Origin: an uncultured delta proteobacterium
GTDB lineage: Bacteria > Desulfobacterota > Desulfovibrionia > Desulfovibrionales > Desulfovibrionaceae
DNA: 64,000 bases
Assembly: GCA_900079685.1 (NCBI GenBank)
Contig: LT599018.1
Location: forward strand, 2,513,334-2,577,333
Reading direction: 5' to 3'
This document shows, in pieces, positions 32,674 to 41,280 of the stretch. How positions within the stretch are numbered: position 1 is the first letter of the stretch; the number at the start of each line of letters is the position of its first letter. A model generated the notes under the pieces. The model was not told the DNA's origin, made no database searches, and was given only the letters and a program-made list of their open reading frames with translations. The translations under genes and the position numbers were made by a program.

Positions 32674-33330
32674 CTACCGCCGTTCTAAAAAGTAGAGAGA
32701 TTCCGGCTCTATCCGCACGGGGTGCTTTTCGGAAACCAGTTCCGGCGCGAAGACCGTCACCTCCCGGTCAAGGCTGTACAGGGCGTTTTCTTCCTTGCTG
32801 GCGTCGCGGAGCTGGAACACGCCCGCGTGGTGGCAGTCCGTCACGCTCCAATGCGAGACGATGGGGTTGGGAACGTACCGGATATACCGGTGAAACCGCA
32901 AAATGACGGCCCGTCTGGCGGATCCGGCCCGGGGTTGCGTGTGGGTCGCGGGGAGCCACTCCTCAAGGGCGGACCAGATTACGTCGCTGTCCGGCGTCAT
33001 GGCATACGGGTCGCGGTACGGTTTGGCCGTGGCGAGATCCGCCGCGGATTCCGGGATCTCCCTTGTTTCCGCGAAGGGGCGGAACACCCGGACCGGGTAC
33101 GAGGCCGCCTTGCCGCAGGCCAGAAGCATATAGTCGCTGAGCCAGTGAAAATCGGTATCGTTGTAGAGGGTCGCCCGCCACAGTTCCGGGTGGCGGGAAA
33201 CATCGGCAAGCGCGGTCGCGAGCAGCACCCGAGCCTGGGAAAGATTTATGCCGTAAAGGGCCGTCAGGGCGTTGACCACCGCGTACGCGGCGCAAAAAAA
33301 ATCAAGCTGCCCCTGGTAAAAGCGCTGCAT
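32674..33330 (-). CDS. Papain/C39-like cysteine hydrolase-fold protein
   Basis: The protein has 218 residues from the ATG at 33330. The N-terminus reads MQRFYQGQLDFFCAAYAVVNAL, with a Gln then Cys-Ala-x-Tyr-Ala at the start of a helix. This is the oxyanion Gln and nucleophile Cys arrangement of C39/papain-like enzymes. A later SHWSVTDCHHAGVFQLRDA supplies a candidate catalytic His (HWSV). No signal peptide, no ABC domain and no double-Gly substrate lie nearby. The stop is 4 nt before the DMT gene. The activity is inferred from motif order only. Confidence 0.6.
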   Translation of the reverse strand: MQRFYQGQLDFFCAAYAVVNALTALYGINLSQARVLLATALADVSRHPELWRATLYNDTDFHWLSDYMLLACGKAASYPVRVFRPFAETREIPESAADLATAKPYRDPYAMTPDSDVIWSALEEWLPATHTQPRAGSARRAVILRFHRYIRYVPNPIVSHWSVTDCHHAGVFQLRDASKEENALYSLDREVTVFAPELVSEKHPVRIEPESLYFLERR

Positions 33331-33343
33331 CCCGTTCCGCCTT

Positions 33344-33392
33344 ATTCCATTTCCAGATTGAATATGCCTTGAATCCAATCTGGAAATGGAAT
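33344..33392. repeat. Perfect 17-bp inverted repeat
   Basis: ATTCCATTTCCAGATTG (33344-33360) and its exact reverse complement (33376-33392) flank a 15-nt loop. It lies 14 nt upstream of the C39-like gene start, in that gene's 5' region, so it could be an operator, an RNA leader hairpin or a small repeat. The remaining 369-nt gap to 33699 is AT-richer (33470-33530) and holds only a possible promoter. Confidence 0.75.
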
Positions 33393-33699
33393 GGACCGCG
33401 ACCCTTCGCGGTCCCGGCGCGAAGCGCCGTGTCCTGTTTCCGTAAGGCAATTTTCACTCTGTTGGCTTTGACCAAATTCGTGGGCCGGAAAATTTTATCG
33501 TAAAATCAATTTAGAATCCGAATTATAGAATCGTTGCGGGGCAGATCATGCCACAGAAGGGTGAAAAGAGGAACCGGCGTGAAAGCACTTTTACAGGAGA
33601 AACAGCGAACCGGGGCGCGCCCCGTTGCCGGAAAACCTTGCCATTGCGCCGTAAAAATGGTTAGTTACTTTTCTATACCGCATTCTCCAAGGAGACGCC

Positions 33700-33990
33700 A
33701 TGACGACGAAAGAGCCCCAATACACCATAGCGGGTGTTGATGTTGCCGACGTCCGGAACCGGAATGAAATCCGCATCGTGGAAAAAATGCAGTACGCTCT
33801 CGACAAGCTGGGCAACCCGGAAATGACGCCCCAGGCGGTGCGGGACGCCTACGCCCTGGCCCTCAACCTCCTGCCGGCGCGCTACAAGCAGAGCGGCACC
33901 ATCGTGTTGCGCGAACCCATCCGGGAAAGCCACCTGGAGGAAGCCACCGTGCGCGCGCTCAAGCAGGTTTTGAACTCGCCCAAAAAATAG
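33700..33990 (+). CDS. ComFB-like late competence domain protein
   Basis: The 96-residue protein contains VRNRNEIRIVEKMQYALDKL, then DAYALALNLLPARYKQSGTIVLREPI. The latter matches the ComFB family core (ALALNxLPxRY preceded by a helix). The Cys residues found in some ComFB proteins are absent. Its role is unknown. ComFB relatives are often signalling or motility associated. A Shine-Dalgarno sequence AAGGAG lies before 33700, and a hairpin follows the stop. Confidence 0.65.
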   Translation: MTTKEPQYTIAGVDVADVRNRNEIRIVEKMQYALDKLGNPEMTPQAVRDAYALALNLLPARYKQSGTIVLREPIRESHLEEATVRALKQVLNSPKK

Positions 33991-34000
33991 CCCGGACGTG

Positions 34001-34035
34001 AAGCGCGGGAGTTCCCCCAGAGCTCCCGCGGGCTT
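34001..34035 (+). terminator. Hairpin after the ComFB-like gene
   Basis: The stem CGCGGGAG (34004-34011)/CTCCCGCG (34023-34030), flanked by AAGC and GCTT, is followed by CCTTTG. It lies 10 nt after the stop and is weak as a U-run terminator. Confidence 0.6.
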
Positions 34036-34137
34036 CCTTTGAACGCTCCTCCCGGACCTTGCGGCCGCCCGGAACAGCGGCGGAAATCAACAGCGGGGCA
34101 GGCGGTTCCACGCGCCCCGTTTCATTCAGGATCACAC

Positions 34138-34989
34138 ATGTCTTTTTCCCCCACCCTTGCTCCCATCTTGGTTGACCAGCACACCCATACCGCGCATTCC
34201 CACGGCAAGGACACGGTGGCGGCCATGGCCGCGTCCGCCTTTGCCAAGGGGTTGAAGGTCATGGGCTTTTCCGAGCATTCTCCGCGCCCGGAGGAATACG
34301 CATACCCGAGCGACTACCAGGCCAAGCTGGTAGCGGGGTTTCCCGCCTACGTCGCGGAAGTCCTGGCCGAAAAGGAGCGCTACGCGGGCCGCATGGAGAT
34401 CCTCCTGGGCCTGGAGATGGACTACATGCCGGCGGAAAACGCTTTTGCCGAACAGTCCGTCGCCGCCTACCCCTATGAATACGTGATCGGCAGCGTGCAT
34501 TTCCAGGGGCTGTGGGGCTTCGACTTTGCCGCCGCCGACTGGGAAACCCTGTCCGGCCAAACCCGCGCCGATATGTTCACCCGGTATTACCAGGACCAGA
34601 AACGCATGGCCGAGACCGGGCTTTTCCAGATCGCGGGGCACTGCGACCTGATCAAATTGTTCAGCAAACCGGCCTTTGACGCGTGGATACAGACCCGCGA
34701 CGCGCAAAACACCGTGCGGGAAACTCTCGCGGTCATGAAGGCGAACGGCATGGCCATGGAGGTCTCCTCCGCGGGTATCCGCAAGGGTCTCGGCGAGCCG
34801 TATCCCGGCCCGGTCATCATGCGCCTTGCCAGGGAACTGGACCTGCCCGTGGCCTTCGGGTCCGACGCCCATTCCGTTGGTGACGTGGCGTTTGGGCTGG
34901 ACGATCTCGCGGCCTATGCCCACGGGTTCGGTTACACCCAAAGTGCGTTTTTCCGGAACAAGGTCATGCAGATCCTGACCTTTGCCTGA
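34138..34989 (+). CDS. PHP-family histidinol-phosphatase
   Basis: The 283-residue PHP domain phosphatase has DQHTHTAHSHGKDT (metal ligands His-x-His), FSEHSPRP, the LLGLEMDYMP Glu ligand, IGSVHFQG, IAGHCDLIK and a final FGSDAHSVGDVAFG. The SVHF and GHxD motifs match the HisK/HisJ-type histidinol-phosphatase of histidine biosynthesis. Other PHP phosphatases share the metal site, so substrate assignment is less certain than fold. The ATG at 34138 follows AGGATC. It stands apart from other his genes. Confidence 0.85.
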   Translation: MSFSPTLAPILVDQHTHTAHSHGKDTVAAMAASAFAKGLKVMGFSEHSPRPEEYAYPSDYQAKLVAGFPAYVAEVLAEKERYAGRMEILLGLEMDYMPAENAFAEQSVAAYPYEYVIGSVHFQGLWGFDFAAADWETLSGQTRADMFTRYYQDQKRMAETGLFQIAGHCDLIKLFSKPAFDAWIQTRDAQNTVRETLAVMKANGMAMEVSSAGIRKGLGEPYPGPVIMRLARELDLPVAFGSDAHSVGDVAFGLDDLAAYAHGFGYTQSAFFRNKVMQILTFA

Positions 34990-35088
34990 TTCTTCGTCCG
35001 GTTCCCTTGATTTTTCACTTTTTGCCACTACATAATTTGGTGGCAGGCGCGGCCTGCCGGCAACCATATTTTTTGAGGTACGACATAC

Positions 35089-35973
35089 ATGACCAGCAAA
35101 TTCAAGACATTCCTTCTTCTGGCCCTGTTGTCCGGGCTTATCCTGTTCATGGGCCAGCTGTTCGGCGGGCGCTCGGGGTTGATGATCGCGCTGGTGATCG
35201 CTCTTGTCATGAACGTGGGCAGTTACTGGTTTTCCGACAAGATCGTGCTGGCCGCGTACAAGGCCAGGGAAGTGGCGCCGGAAGAATCGCCCATGCTGCA
35301 CAAAATCGTGGAAGAGCTGGCCCGCGAGGCCGGGGTGCCCAAACCCAGAATCTGCGTCATCCCGGAAGAGGCGCCCAACGCCTTTGCCACGGGCCGCGAT
35401 CCCCAGCACGCGGTGGTGGCTGTGACCCAGGGCCTCATGCGCCTGCTTTCCCCGCAGGAGCTGCGCGGCGTGCTGGCCCATGAAATGGGCCACGTGGTCA
35501 ACCGCGATATTTTGATCCAGTCCGTTGCCAGCGTGCTGGCCACGGTGGTGATGTACCTTGCCAACATGTTGCAGTTCGCGGCCATTTTCGGCGGCGGCCG
35601 CCGCGACGAAGAAGGCGGGGGCGGCGGGGCCTTCGGCGTGGTGGCGGGGCTGCTCATGGCGGTGCTCGCGCCCATTGCGGCCTCGCTCATCCAGTTCGCC
35701 ATTTCCCGCTCGCGGGAATACCTGGCAGACGCCACGGGCGCGCGGCTTTCGCATTCTCCGGAATCGCTGGCCTCGGCCCTTGCCAAGCTGGACGGGTACA
35801 GCAGGCAGATACCCATGCAGTCCGCCACGCCCCAGACGGCCAACATGTTCATCGTAAGCCCCTTTGCCGGGCTGCGCGGCGGCGTGACGAACCTTTTCAC
35901 CACGCACCCGCCCATTCAGGACCGCATCGCGCGGCTCCAGCAGATGGCCCGGACCGGCTCCTACAATGCCTGA
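35089..35973 (+). CDS. htpX: Membrane zinc metalloprotease HtpX
   Basis: The 294-residue M48 protease degrades misfolded inner membrane proteins. Two N-terminal transmembrane helices are followed by the zinc motif HEMGH at 131-135 (GVLAHEMGHVVNRDIL). A second helix pair (about 145-215) surrounds a Gly-rich loop, and SREYLADATGARL provides the third ligand Glu. The tail SPFAGLRGGVTNLFTTHPPIQDRI is diagnostic. Its 3' end overlaps larE by 8 nt. Confidence 0.95.
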   Translation: MTSKFKTFLLLALLSGLILFMGQLFGGRSGLMIALVIALVMNVGSYWFSDKIVLAAYKAREVAPEESPMLHKIVEELAREAGVPKPRICVIPEEAPNAFATGRDPQHAVVAVTQGLMRLLSPQELRGVLAHEMGHVVNRDILIQSVASVLATVVMYLANMLQFAAIFGGGRRDEEGGGGGAFGVVAGLLMAVLAPIAASLIQFAISRSREYLADATGARLSHSPESLASALAKLDGYSRQIPMQSATPQTANMFIVSPFAGLRGGVTNLFTTHPPIQDRIARLQQMARTGSYNA

Positions 35974-36796
35974 CGCACAGGGCGCGGCGCGGCGCGAGGC
36001 CGTTCTGGACGGCATTTTGCGCGCAACGGCGGCGCTGTCCGGCGATGTTCCGGGCATCGCCGTGGCCTATTCCGGCGGGCTGGACAGCCGATTCCTCATC
36101 CACATGGCCCGGCGGGCCGGGCTGGACGTGACGGCCCTGCATATTCGCGGCCCGCACATCCCGGCCCGCGAGCACGGGTATGCCGTGCAATGGGCGGCTG
36201 ATCGCGGCGTGCCGCTGACCGTCATCGAGCGTGATCCTCTGGGACTGCCGGAGCTGAAAAATAACCCCAAAGACCGCTGTTACCACTGCAAAAGAATCAT
36301 TTTTACCGCGCTGCGCGAGGCGGCGGGGGGGCTCCCCCTGTGCGACGGCACCAACGCGTCCGATATGGATGAATACCGCCCCGGGCTGCGGGCATTGCGG
36401 GAGTTGGGCGTCCGTTCGCCCCTGGCCGAGGCCGGGATCGGGAAAAGGGATATCCGGGCGATCGCAGCCGCGACCGGCATGGAAGATCCGGATCAGGCCG
36501 CCCAGCCGTGTTTGCTGACCCGCTTCGGCTACGGCGCGGAGCTTACGCCCGGGCGGCTCGCGGCAGTGGACGCGGCGGAGGAGGCCGTGCGGCGGGTTTT
36601 TGCCGCGCGGGGGCTGGATAACGAGCCGTTTCGCGTGCGGTATGAGGATGCGCGCACGGCGGCGCTGCACGTCACGCGGGGCGATCTGCCGCCGGAGGTT
36701 CTGGCGGCGCTTGCGGACGCCCTTGCGGGGGCCGGGTTTTCCGGCGCGCCCGTGCGGGTCATGGATTCGCTGAGCGGCTACTTTGACAGGGTTTGA
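35966..36796 (+). CDS. larE: ATP-dependent sacrificial sulfur transferase LarE
   Basis: The 276-residue PP-loop enzyme gives up a cysteine sulfur to build the nickel-pincer (NPN) cofactor. SGGLDS lies at 36-41 (pyrophosphatase loop), RCYHCK at about 104-109, DGTNASD near 127-133 and PCLLTRFGYG at about 181-190. Cys182 corresponds to the sulfur-donor Cys176 of the Lactobacillus enzyme. larA, larB and larC are not in the window. It is co-translated with htpX by overlap, which is an unusual pairing. Confidence 0.92.
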   Translation: MPDAQGAARREAVLDGILRATAALSGDVPGIAVAYSGGLDSRFLIHMARRAGLDVTALHIRGPHIPAREHGYAVQWAADRGVPLTVIERDPLGLPELKNNPKDRCYHCKRIIFTALREAAGGLPLCDGTNASDMDEYRPGLRALRELGVRSPLAEAGIGKRDIRAIAAATGMEDPDQAAQPCLLTRFGYGAELTPGRLAAVDAAEEAVRRVFAARGLDNEPFRVRYEDARTAALHVTRGDLPPEVLAALADALAGAGFSGAPVRVMDSLSGYFDRV

Positions 36797-36889
36797 AGAG
36801 GCTTTTTTACGCCAAAACGGCCGCGGGCGCTTTACAAGTTGGCTGTTCCGGGATATGTAGGCAGGCTCTATACTACTGGAGGAATTTCC

Positions 36890-37000
36890 ATGGCTCACAA
36901 GAAGATCGAACGCAAAAAAGAACTGGACCGCCGCCGTAAACGCCGCGAAGAACGCCTGAAGGCCCGCGTGCGCGAAGCCAAGGCCGCGTCCAAGTCCTGA
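36890..37000 (+). CDS. 36-residue highly basic small protein
   Basis: The protein starts MAHKKIERKKELDRRRKRRE and ends VREAKAASKS, predicted to form one long charged helix. A canonical GGAGG lies 7 nt before the ATG, and an excellent terminator follows 23 nt after the stop, so it has its own transcription unit. The charge suggests RNA or ribosome binding. The ELxRRRxRR pattern recalls small conserved basic bacterial proteins (DUF6800-like), but I cannot place it firmly. It is below normal ORF length cut-offs. Confidence 0.75.
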   Translation: MAHKKIERKKELDRRRKRREERLKARVREAKAASKS

Positions 37001-37023
37001 GCGGTTTTCCCCGCTTTTTGTCT

Positions 37024-37061
37024 CCGGTCGTCTCCCGCGCGGGAGATGACCGGGGTTTTTT
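37024..37061 (+). terminator. Intrinsic terminator of the 36-residue protein gene
   Basis: CCGGTCGTCTCCCG pairs with CGGGAGATGACCGG (37024-37053, one mismatch). GG and six T (37056-37061) follow directly. Confidence 0.92.
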
Positions 37062-37073
37062 GCCATCCGGCGT

Positions 37074-37101
37074 TTGACATCGCGCCGGGTGTGCTTATTA
37101 G
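37074..37101 (+). promoter_or_regulatory. Sigma-70 promoter for the FmdB-type gene
   Basis: A perfect -35 TTGACA (37074-37079) is followed after 16 nt by TATTAG (37096-37101), in a clearly AT-rich spot right after the preceding terminator. The predicted transcript starts near 37108, about 32 nt before the ATG. Confidence 0.7.
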
Positions 37102-37139
37102 AACATAAGAGAATTTTTGGAGAGTTTCAGGGGGACGAC

Positions 37140-37463
37140 ATGCCTATTTACGAATACCGCTGCGACGCGTGCAAGACTGTTTTCGAGGAATGGCACCGCC
37201 ATGCCGACGACATAACGGAAGTGCCCTGCCCCGAATGCCGTACGGCGGCCCACCGCCTTATCTCCAACACCTCCTTTGTGCTCAAGGGCGGCGGCTGGTA
37301 CGTCACGGAATACGGGAACCGCAAGACGGATTCCGCCTCCGGCGCCACGGCCGCTTCCACGGGAACGGCCGAGAGCGCGCCCGCGCCTGAAACGAAAACG
37401 GAAACCGCGCCGCCCGCCGCGCCCGCCGCGAAAACGGAAACGGCCGCCGCCGCGGCATCCTGA
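37140..37463 (+). CDS. FmdB-family zinc-ribbon protein
   Basis: The 107-residue protein begins [19 protein letters not shown], followed by [15 protein letters not shown]. The two CxxC knuckles form the FmdB zinc ribbon (residues 8-45). FmdB proteins are named for a regulator of formamidase but mostly lack known function. The tail after residue 65 is low complexity (Ala, Thr, Glu, Lys, Pro). It has its own promoter and terminator, so it is monocistronic. Confidence 0.88.
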   Translation: MPIYEYRCDACKTVFEEWHRHADDITEVPCPECRTAAHRLISNTSFVLKGGGWYVTEYGNRKTDSASGATAASTGTAESAPAPETKTETAPPAAPAAKTETAAAAAS

Positions 37464-37517
37464 TGCAACGCGCGGGCTGTACCGGAGCAAACGCGCGACA
37501 GTTGCCATGAATCGATA

Positions 37518-37547
37518 CGCCCCGTGTTACGGACACGGGGCGTTTTT
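37518..37547 (+). terminator. Intrinsic terminator of the FmdB-type gene
   Basis: CGCCCCGTGT and ACACGGGGCG (37518-37542) form a perfect stem, followed by TTTTTCTTT. Confidence 0.92.
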
Positions 37548-37662
37548 CTTTGCCGTCTCCGGCGCGCGGTACAGAGAATTTTCCCTTGTTTCATGAAAAA
37601 ATCTAGATTAGATTGGGCGGTATTACGTCCGATGTCCGTACTGCGGAATATTGCGAGGAGTT

Positions 37663-38961
37663 ATGATAGATCGCTACACCCGGCCTGAAATGGGCGCGCT
37701 CTGGACCCTGGAAAGCCGGCTCCGTTCCTGGCTTGAGGTGGAGCTCGCCGTCTGCCGCGCCTGGAACAAACTTGGCGTCATTGACGACGCGACCCTCAAG
37801 GAAATTCTGGATAAAGCCGACTTCAGCGCGGACCGGGTTCTGGAAATAGAGGAAGTGACCCGCCACGACATGATCGCCTTTCTGACGGCCGTGGAAGAAC
37901 GGGTCGGGCCCGCCTCGCGGTTCATCCACCTGGGCTGCACGTCCTCGGATATCGTGGATACGGCCAACGCCCTCCTGCTCGTCCGGGCCGGGAACATGAT
38001 CCTCGCCGATATCGACGGCCTGCTCGCGTCCATCAAGAACCTGGCCATGAAATACAAGGGCCGGCTCTGCATGGGCCGCACCCACGGCGTGCACGCCGAA
38101 CCGACCAGCTTCGGATTGAAGATGACCGGGTTTTACGCGGAATTCGTCCGCCACCGGGAACGTTTTGCCGCCGCCCTTGAAGGCATCCGGGTGGGCAAAA
38201 TTTCCGGGGCCGTCGGCACCTACGCCCTGGTGGACCCCGAAGTGGAGCGCATTGCCTGCGAACTGCTGGGGCTTGCCGTGGACCCTGTTTCCACGCAGAT
38301 CATCCAGCGTGACCGCTACGCCCATTATTTCACCAGCCTCGGCCTTCTGGCCGGGGGCATCGAGCGGCTGTGCGTGGAGTTGCGCCATCTGCAACGCACG
38401 GAAGTTCTGGAAGTCGAGGAAGGTTTCGGCAAGGGGCAGAAGGGCTCTTCCGCCATGCCGCACAAGAAGAACCCCATCTCGGCGGAAAACATGACCGGGC
38501 TTTCCCGCCTTATGCGGACCAACGCCCTCGCCGCCATGGAGAACATGGCCCTCTGGCACGAGCGCGATATCAGCCACTCCTCGGTGGAACGCGTGATTAT
38601 GCCCGATTCCACCATCCTGGCGGATTACGTGCTCAGCCGCCTCGCCCGCCTGCTCGACACCCTGCGGGTTATCCCGGAAAACATGGAGCGCAACCTGTAC
38701 GCTTCCTACGGCCTGTTCTTCTCCCAGCGCGTGCTCATCGCCCTGGTGGAGGAGGCCAAAATACCCCGGCAGGAGGCCTATCTCCTGGTGCAGAGCGCGG
38801 CCATGAAAAGCTGGGAGACAAAAACCTCCTTCAAAACGATCGTGGAAGAAGACGCGAACATAACAAAGCATATTCCCAAGGAAAAACTGGATTCGCTGTT
38901 TGACCCCACGGCATATCTCTGCCAGGAAGACATGATTTACGCCAGGGTCTTCGGCCAATGA
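37663..38961 (+). CDS. purB: Adenylosuccinate lyase
   Basis: The 432-residue fumarase/aspartase-superfamily enzyme acts twice in purine synthesis (SAICAR and adenylosuccinate cleavage). [14 protein letters not shown] is the PurB N-terminus. [12 protein letters not shown] carries a catalytic His, [11 protein letters not shown] is the signature loop with the catalytic Ser, and [11 protein letters not shown] follows. A GAGGAG Shine-Dalgarno sequence precedes 37663. A possible TTGTTT-N16-TTAGAT promoter lies at 37586-37613. pyrE overlaps its stop by 4 nt. Confidence 0.97.
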   Translation: MIDRYTRPEMGALWTLESRLRSWLEVELAVCRAWNKLGVIDDATLKEILDKADFSADRVLEIEEVTRHDMIAFLTAVEERVGPASRFIHLGCTSSDIVDTANALLLVRAGNMILADIDGLLASIKNLAMKYKGRLCMGRTHGVHAEPTSFGLKMTGFYAEFVRHRERFAAALEGIRVGKISGAVGTYALVDPEVERIACELLGLAVDPVSTQIIQRDRYAHYFTSLGLLAGGIERLCVELRHLQRTEVLEVEEGFGKGQKGSSAMPHKKNPISAENMTGLSRLMRTNALAAMENMALWHERDISHSSVERVIMPDSTILADYVLSRLARLLDTLRVIPENMERNLYASYGLFFSQRVLIALVEEAKIPRQEAYLLVQSAAMKSWETKTSFKTIVEEDANITKHIPKEKLDSLFDPTAYLCQEDMIYARVFGQ

Positions 38962-39557
38962 GGGACACCGCCATGCAAACCGCACTCACGATGGACGCGG
39001 CAGCCATGAAAAAACGCCTGGCCAGGATTCTGGTCGAGCGTTCCTACATGGAAGGGGACTTTACCCTGGCCTCGGGCAGGAAAAGCGATTACTACTTTGA
39101 CTGCCGCCAGACGTCGCTCCACCCCGAGGGCGCGTGGCTTATCGGCTCCTTGTTCAACGAGATGCTTGCCGATCTGGATATAACGGCGGTCGGGGGCATG
39201 ACCATGGGCGCGGACCCGCTCATCAGCGCGACCAGCGTCGTCTCGCACCTCAAAGGGCGGCCCCTGGCGGGGCTTATCGTGCGCAAGGCCGTGAAGGATC
39301 ACGGCACCGGGCGGTATATAGAGGGCCTCGCCAACGTGAAGGCCGGGGACAAGGTCGCCATGCTCGAGGATGTTGTCAGCACCGGGGGCTCCGTGTTACA
39401 GGCTTGCGAGCGCGTGCGTGACGCCGGTCTCGGGGTCGCGGTTATTTGTTGCGTGCTCGACAGGGGTGAAGGGGGAAGGGAGAAGCTTTTGGAAGCAGGG
39501 TACCAGGTCCGGGCCATTTTTACGCGCCCGGAACTCGTCGCTCTCGCCAAAGAATAA
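38958..39557 (+). CDS. pyrE: Orotate phosphoribosyltransferase
   Basis: The 199-residue enzyme converts orotate plus PRPP to OMP. FTLASGRKSDYYFDCRQTSLHPEG is the N-terminal substrate region, GGMTMGADPL and VRKAVKDHGTGRYIEG are the PRPP-loop Lys segments, and VAMLEDVVSTGGSVLQA is the PRPP signature. The start could be the overlapping ATG at 38958 or the ATG at 38973. It is coupled to purB, pairing purine and pyrimidine synthesis. Confidence 0.96.
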   Translation: MRDTAMQTALTMDAAAMKKRLARILVERSYMEGDFTLASGRKSDYYFDCRQTSLHPEGAWLIGSLFNEMLADLDITAVGGMTMGADPLISATSVVSHLKGRPLAGLIVRKAVKDHGTGRYIEGLANVKAGDKVAMLEDVVSTGGSVLQACERVRDAGLGVAVICCVLDRGEGGREKLLEAGYQVRAIFTRPELVALAKE

Positions 39558-39594
39558 CTCCCCGTTCGGAAAGTGGATTCCCGGAAGGGTCTGC

Positions 39595-41280
39595 ATGGTA
39601 CTACAACACACCGTTTGCCGTCGTCTTGTGGTCAGCCTCGCCGTTATAGCGACGCTGGTCTTCTCGTTTTGTCCGGAACATCCGGCCGTCGCCGCGCAAG
39701 CCGCGAAAAAAGCGGCAGCCGCTCCGGCAGCCGCCCCGGCAGATTCCTCCTCCGGCTGGCAGGCCCGCATCGTGGGCAGCGAGGCCTCTCCCTCCCGCCT
39801 CATCGCCGTGGACAAGAAGCAGCAGACCCTGTTCCTGTTCGAGCGCCACAGCCCGCTCCGGCTGGCCGGGCAATACGCCTGCACCACGGGCCAGAACGAC
39901 GGCGACAAGTTCGTCCAGGGCGATCTGAAAACCCCGGAAGGCGTGTATTTCGTCATCCGGCGGATCGGTGCGGGACTGGATTTTGAAAAATACGGGTACG
40001 AGGCCTATACGCTCAATTACCCCAACCCCGTGGACAAATTGCGCCGCAAGACCGGGTACGGCATCTGGATTCACGGGCGTGGCTCCCCCATTTCGCCGAA
40101 TTTGACCGAGGGCTGTGTTTCCCTGAACAACACGGATATCGCCGTGCTCGGCAAGAACCTTACCCCGGGCACGCCCGTGGCGCTCGCGGCCGCCGTGCAG
40201 TTCGCGGCGTCGCCCTCCACCGAGGACATGTCCCTCATCAACACCCTGTACAAGCGGACCAATGACTGGGCCAAAGCCTGGTCGGGCAAGTCCAAGAAAT
40301 TTTTCGATTACTACGACGCCGACGCCTACACCGTGGCCCAGGGTGAGAGTTTTTCCGATTTCCGGCAGCAGAAGGAGCGGGTTTTCAAAGCCGTGTCCTT
40401 CATCGACGTCAAGGTGAAGAACGTCCAGGCCCTGCAAGGCCCCGGCTACTGGGTGACCTGGTTCCAGCAGGACTACCGCGCCTCCAACCTTTCCACTCAG
40501 GGTATACGCCGCCTGTACTGGCAAAAGGACAAAAAGGGCGAATTGCGCATCGTGGGCATGGAATGGGAGCCCAACCTTTCCGGCACCCTGACGGCGGGCC
40601 TCAACGGCGCGCCCCTTTTCGCGGAGAACGCCAAAGCCGAGCCAATTCCGGAAAAACCGATCACCGTGGCCGCCGCGGCCCCGGCGGAATCCGTCCCGGC
40701 ACAACTGGCGAAACCGGCCGCTCCAGCGCCCGCCCCGGTACAACCGGCGCAACCGGTCGCGCCCGCCCCGCAACCCGTTGCCGCCGTGCCCGCGCCTGTC
40801 GCAGCGCCCGCTCCCGCCGCTCCCAAGGCCCCGGCGAACGAGCCCGTGACAATGGCCCTCGCTGAAATGGCAAAATCCGCGCCCCCGGCGGCCAAGCCGG
40901 AACCGGCGAAACCGGAGCCGGTAAAGCCGAAAATAGCCGACGTGACCGCTTTTATCGAAACCTGGCGCAAGACCTGGGAAAAGGGCGATCTTAACGGGTA
41001 TGCGGCCTGCTACGCCGAGAACGCGGAACAGGGTGGCCGGACTGGCGCCGCGGCCATCCGGAACCACAAGGCCGGGTTGTGGCGGAACAGCCGGCCCAAG
41101 CAGGTCGTGTTGACAAATATCCGCATCACCTCTAAGCAGGGTATGGTAGTCGCGGATATGCACCAGGCATACACCGATTCCAAAAGTTTCGCGGATATGG
41201 GCATCAAGACACTGTATTTGCAAGCGAAAGGCGATTCCTGGCGAATCGTACGTGAAGACTGGAGCCCAATGCAGCAATGA
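39595..41280 (+). CDS. L,D-transpeptidase (YkuD domain) with NTF2-like C-terminal domains
   Basis: The 561-residue exported protein has a signal peptide of about 34 residues ending in AVA-AQ. The YkuD domain spans about residues 60-205: RLIAVDKKQQTLFLFE, then TPEGVYFVI, IWIHGRGSP and the nucleophile in LTEGCVSLNN. It cross-links peptidoglycan or attaches proteins to it. A first NTF2-like domain lies at about 215-325, then a Pro/Ala linker (about 350-440), then a second NTF2-like domain (IADVTAFIETWRKTWEKGD...). The start at 39595 has a GGAAGGG Shine-Dalgarno sequence. The next gene overlaps by 4 nt. Confidence 0.9.
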   Translation: MVLQHTVCRRLVVSLAVIATLVFSFCPEHPAVAAQAAKKAAAAPAAAPADSSSGWQARIVGSEASPSRLIAVDKKQQTLFLFERHSPLRLAGQYACTTGQNDGDKFVQGDLKTPEGVYFVIRRIGAGLDFEKYGYEAYTLNYPNPVDKLRRKTGYGIWIHGRGSPISPNLTEGCVSLNNTDIAVLGKNLTPGTPVALAAAVQFAASPSTEDMSLINTLYKRTNDWAKAWSGKSKKFFDYYDADAYTVAQGESFSDFRQQKERVFKAVSFIDVKVKNVQALQGPGYWVTWFQQDYRASNLSTQGIRRLYWQKDKKGELRIVGMEWEPNLSGTLTAGLNGAPLFAENAKAEPIPEKPITVAAAAPAESVPAQLAKPAAPAPAPVQPAQPVAPAPQPVAAVPAPVAAPAPAAPKAPANEPVTMALAEMAKSAPPAAKPEPAKPEPVKPKIADVTAFIETWRKTWEKGDLNGYAACYAENAEQGGRTGAAAIRNHKAGLWRNSRPKQVVLTNIRITSKQGMVVADMHQAYTDSKSFADMGIKTLYLQAKGDSWRIVREDWSPMQQ

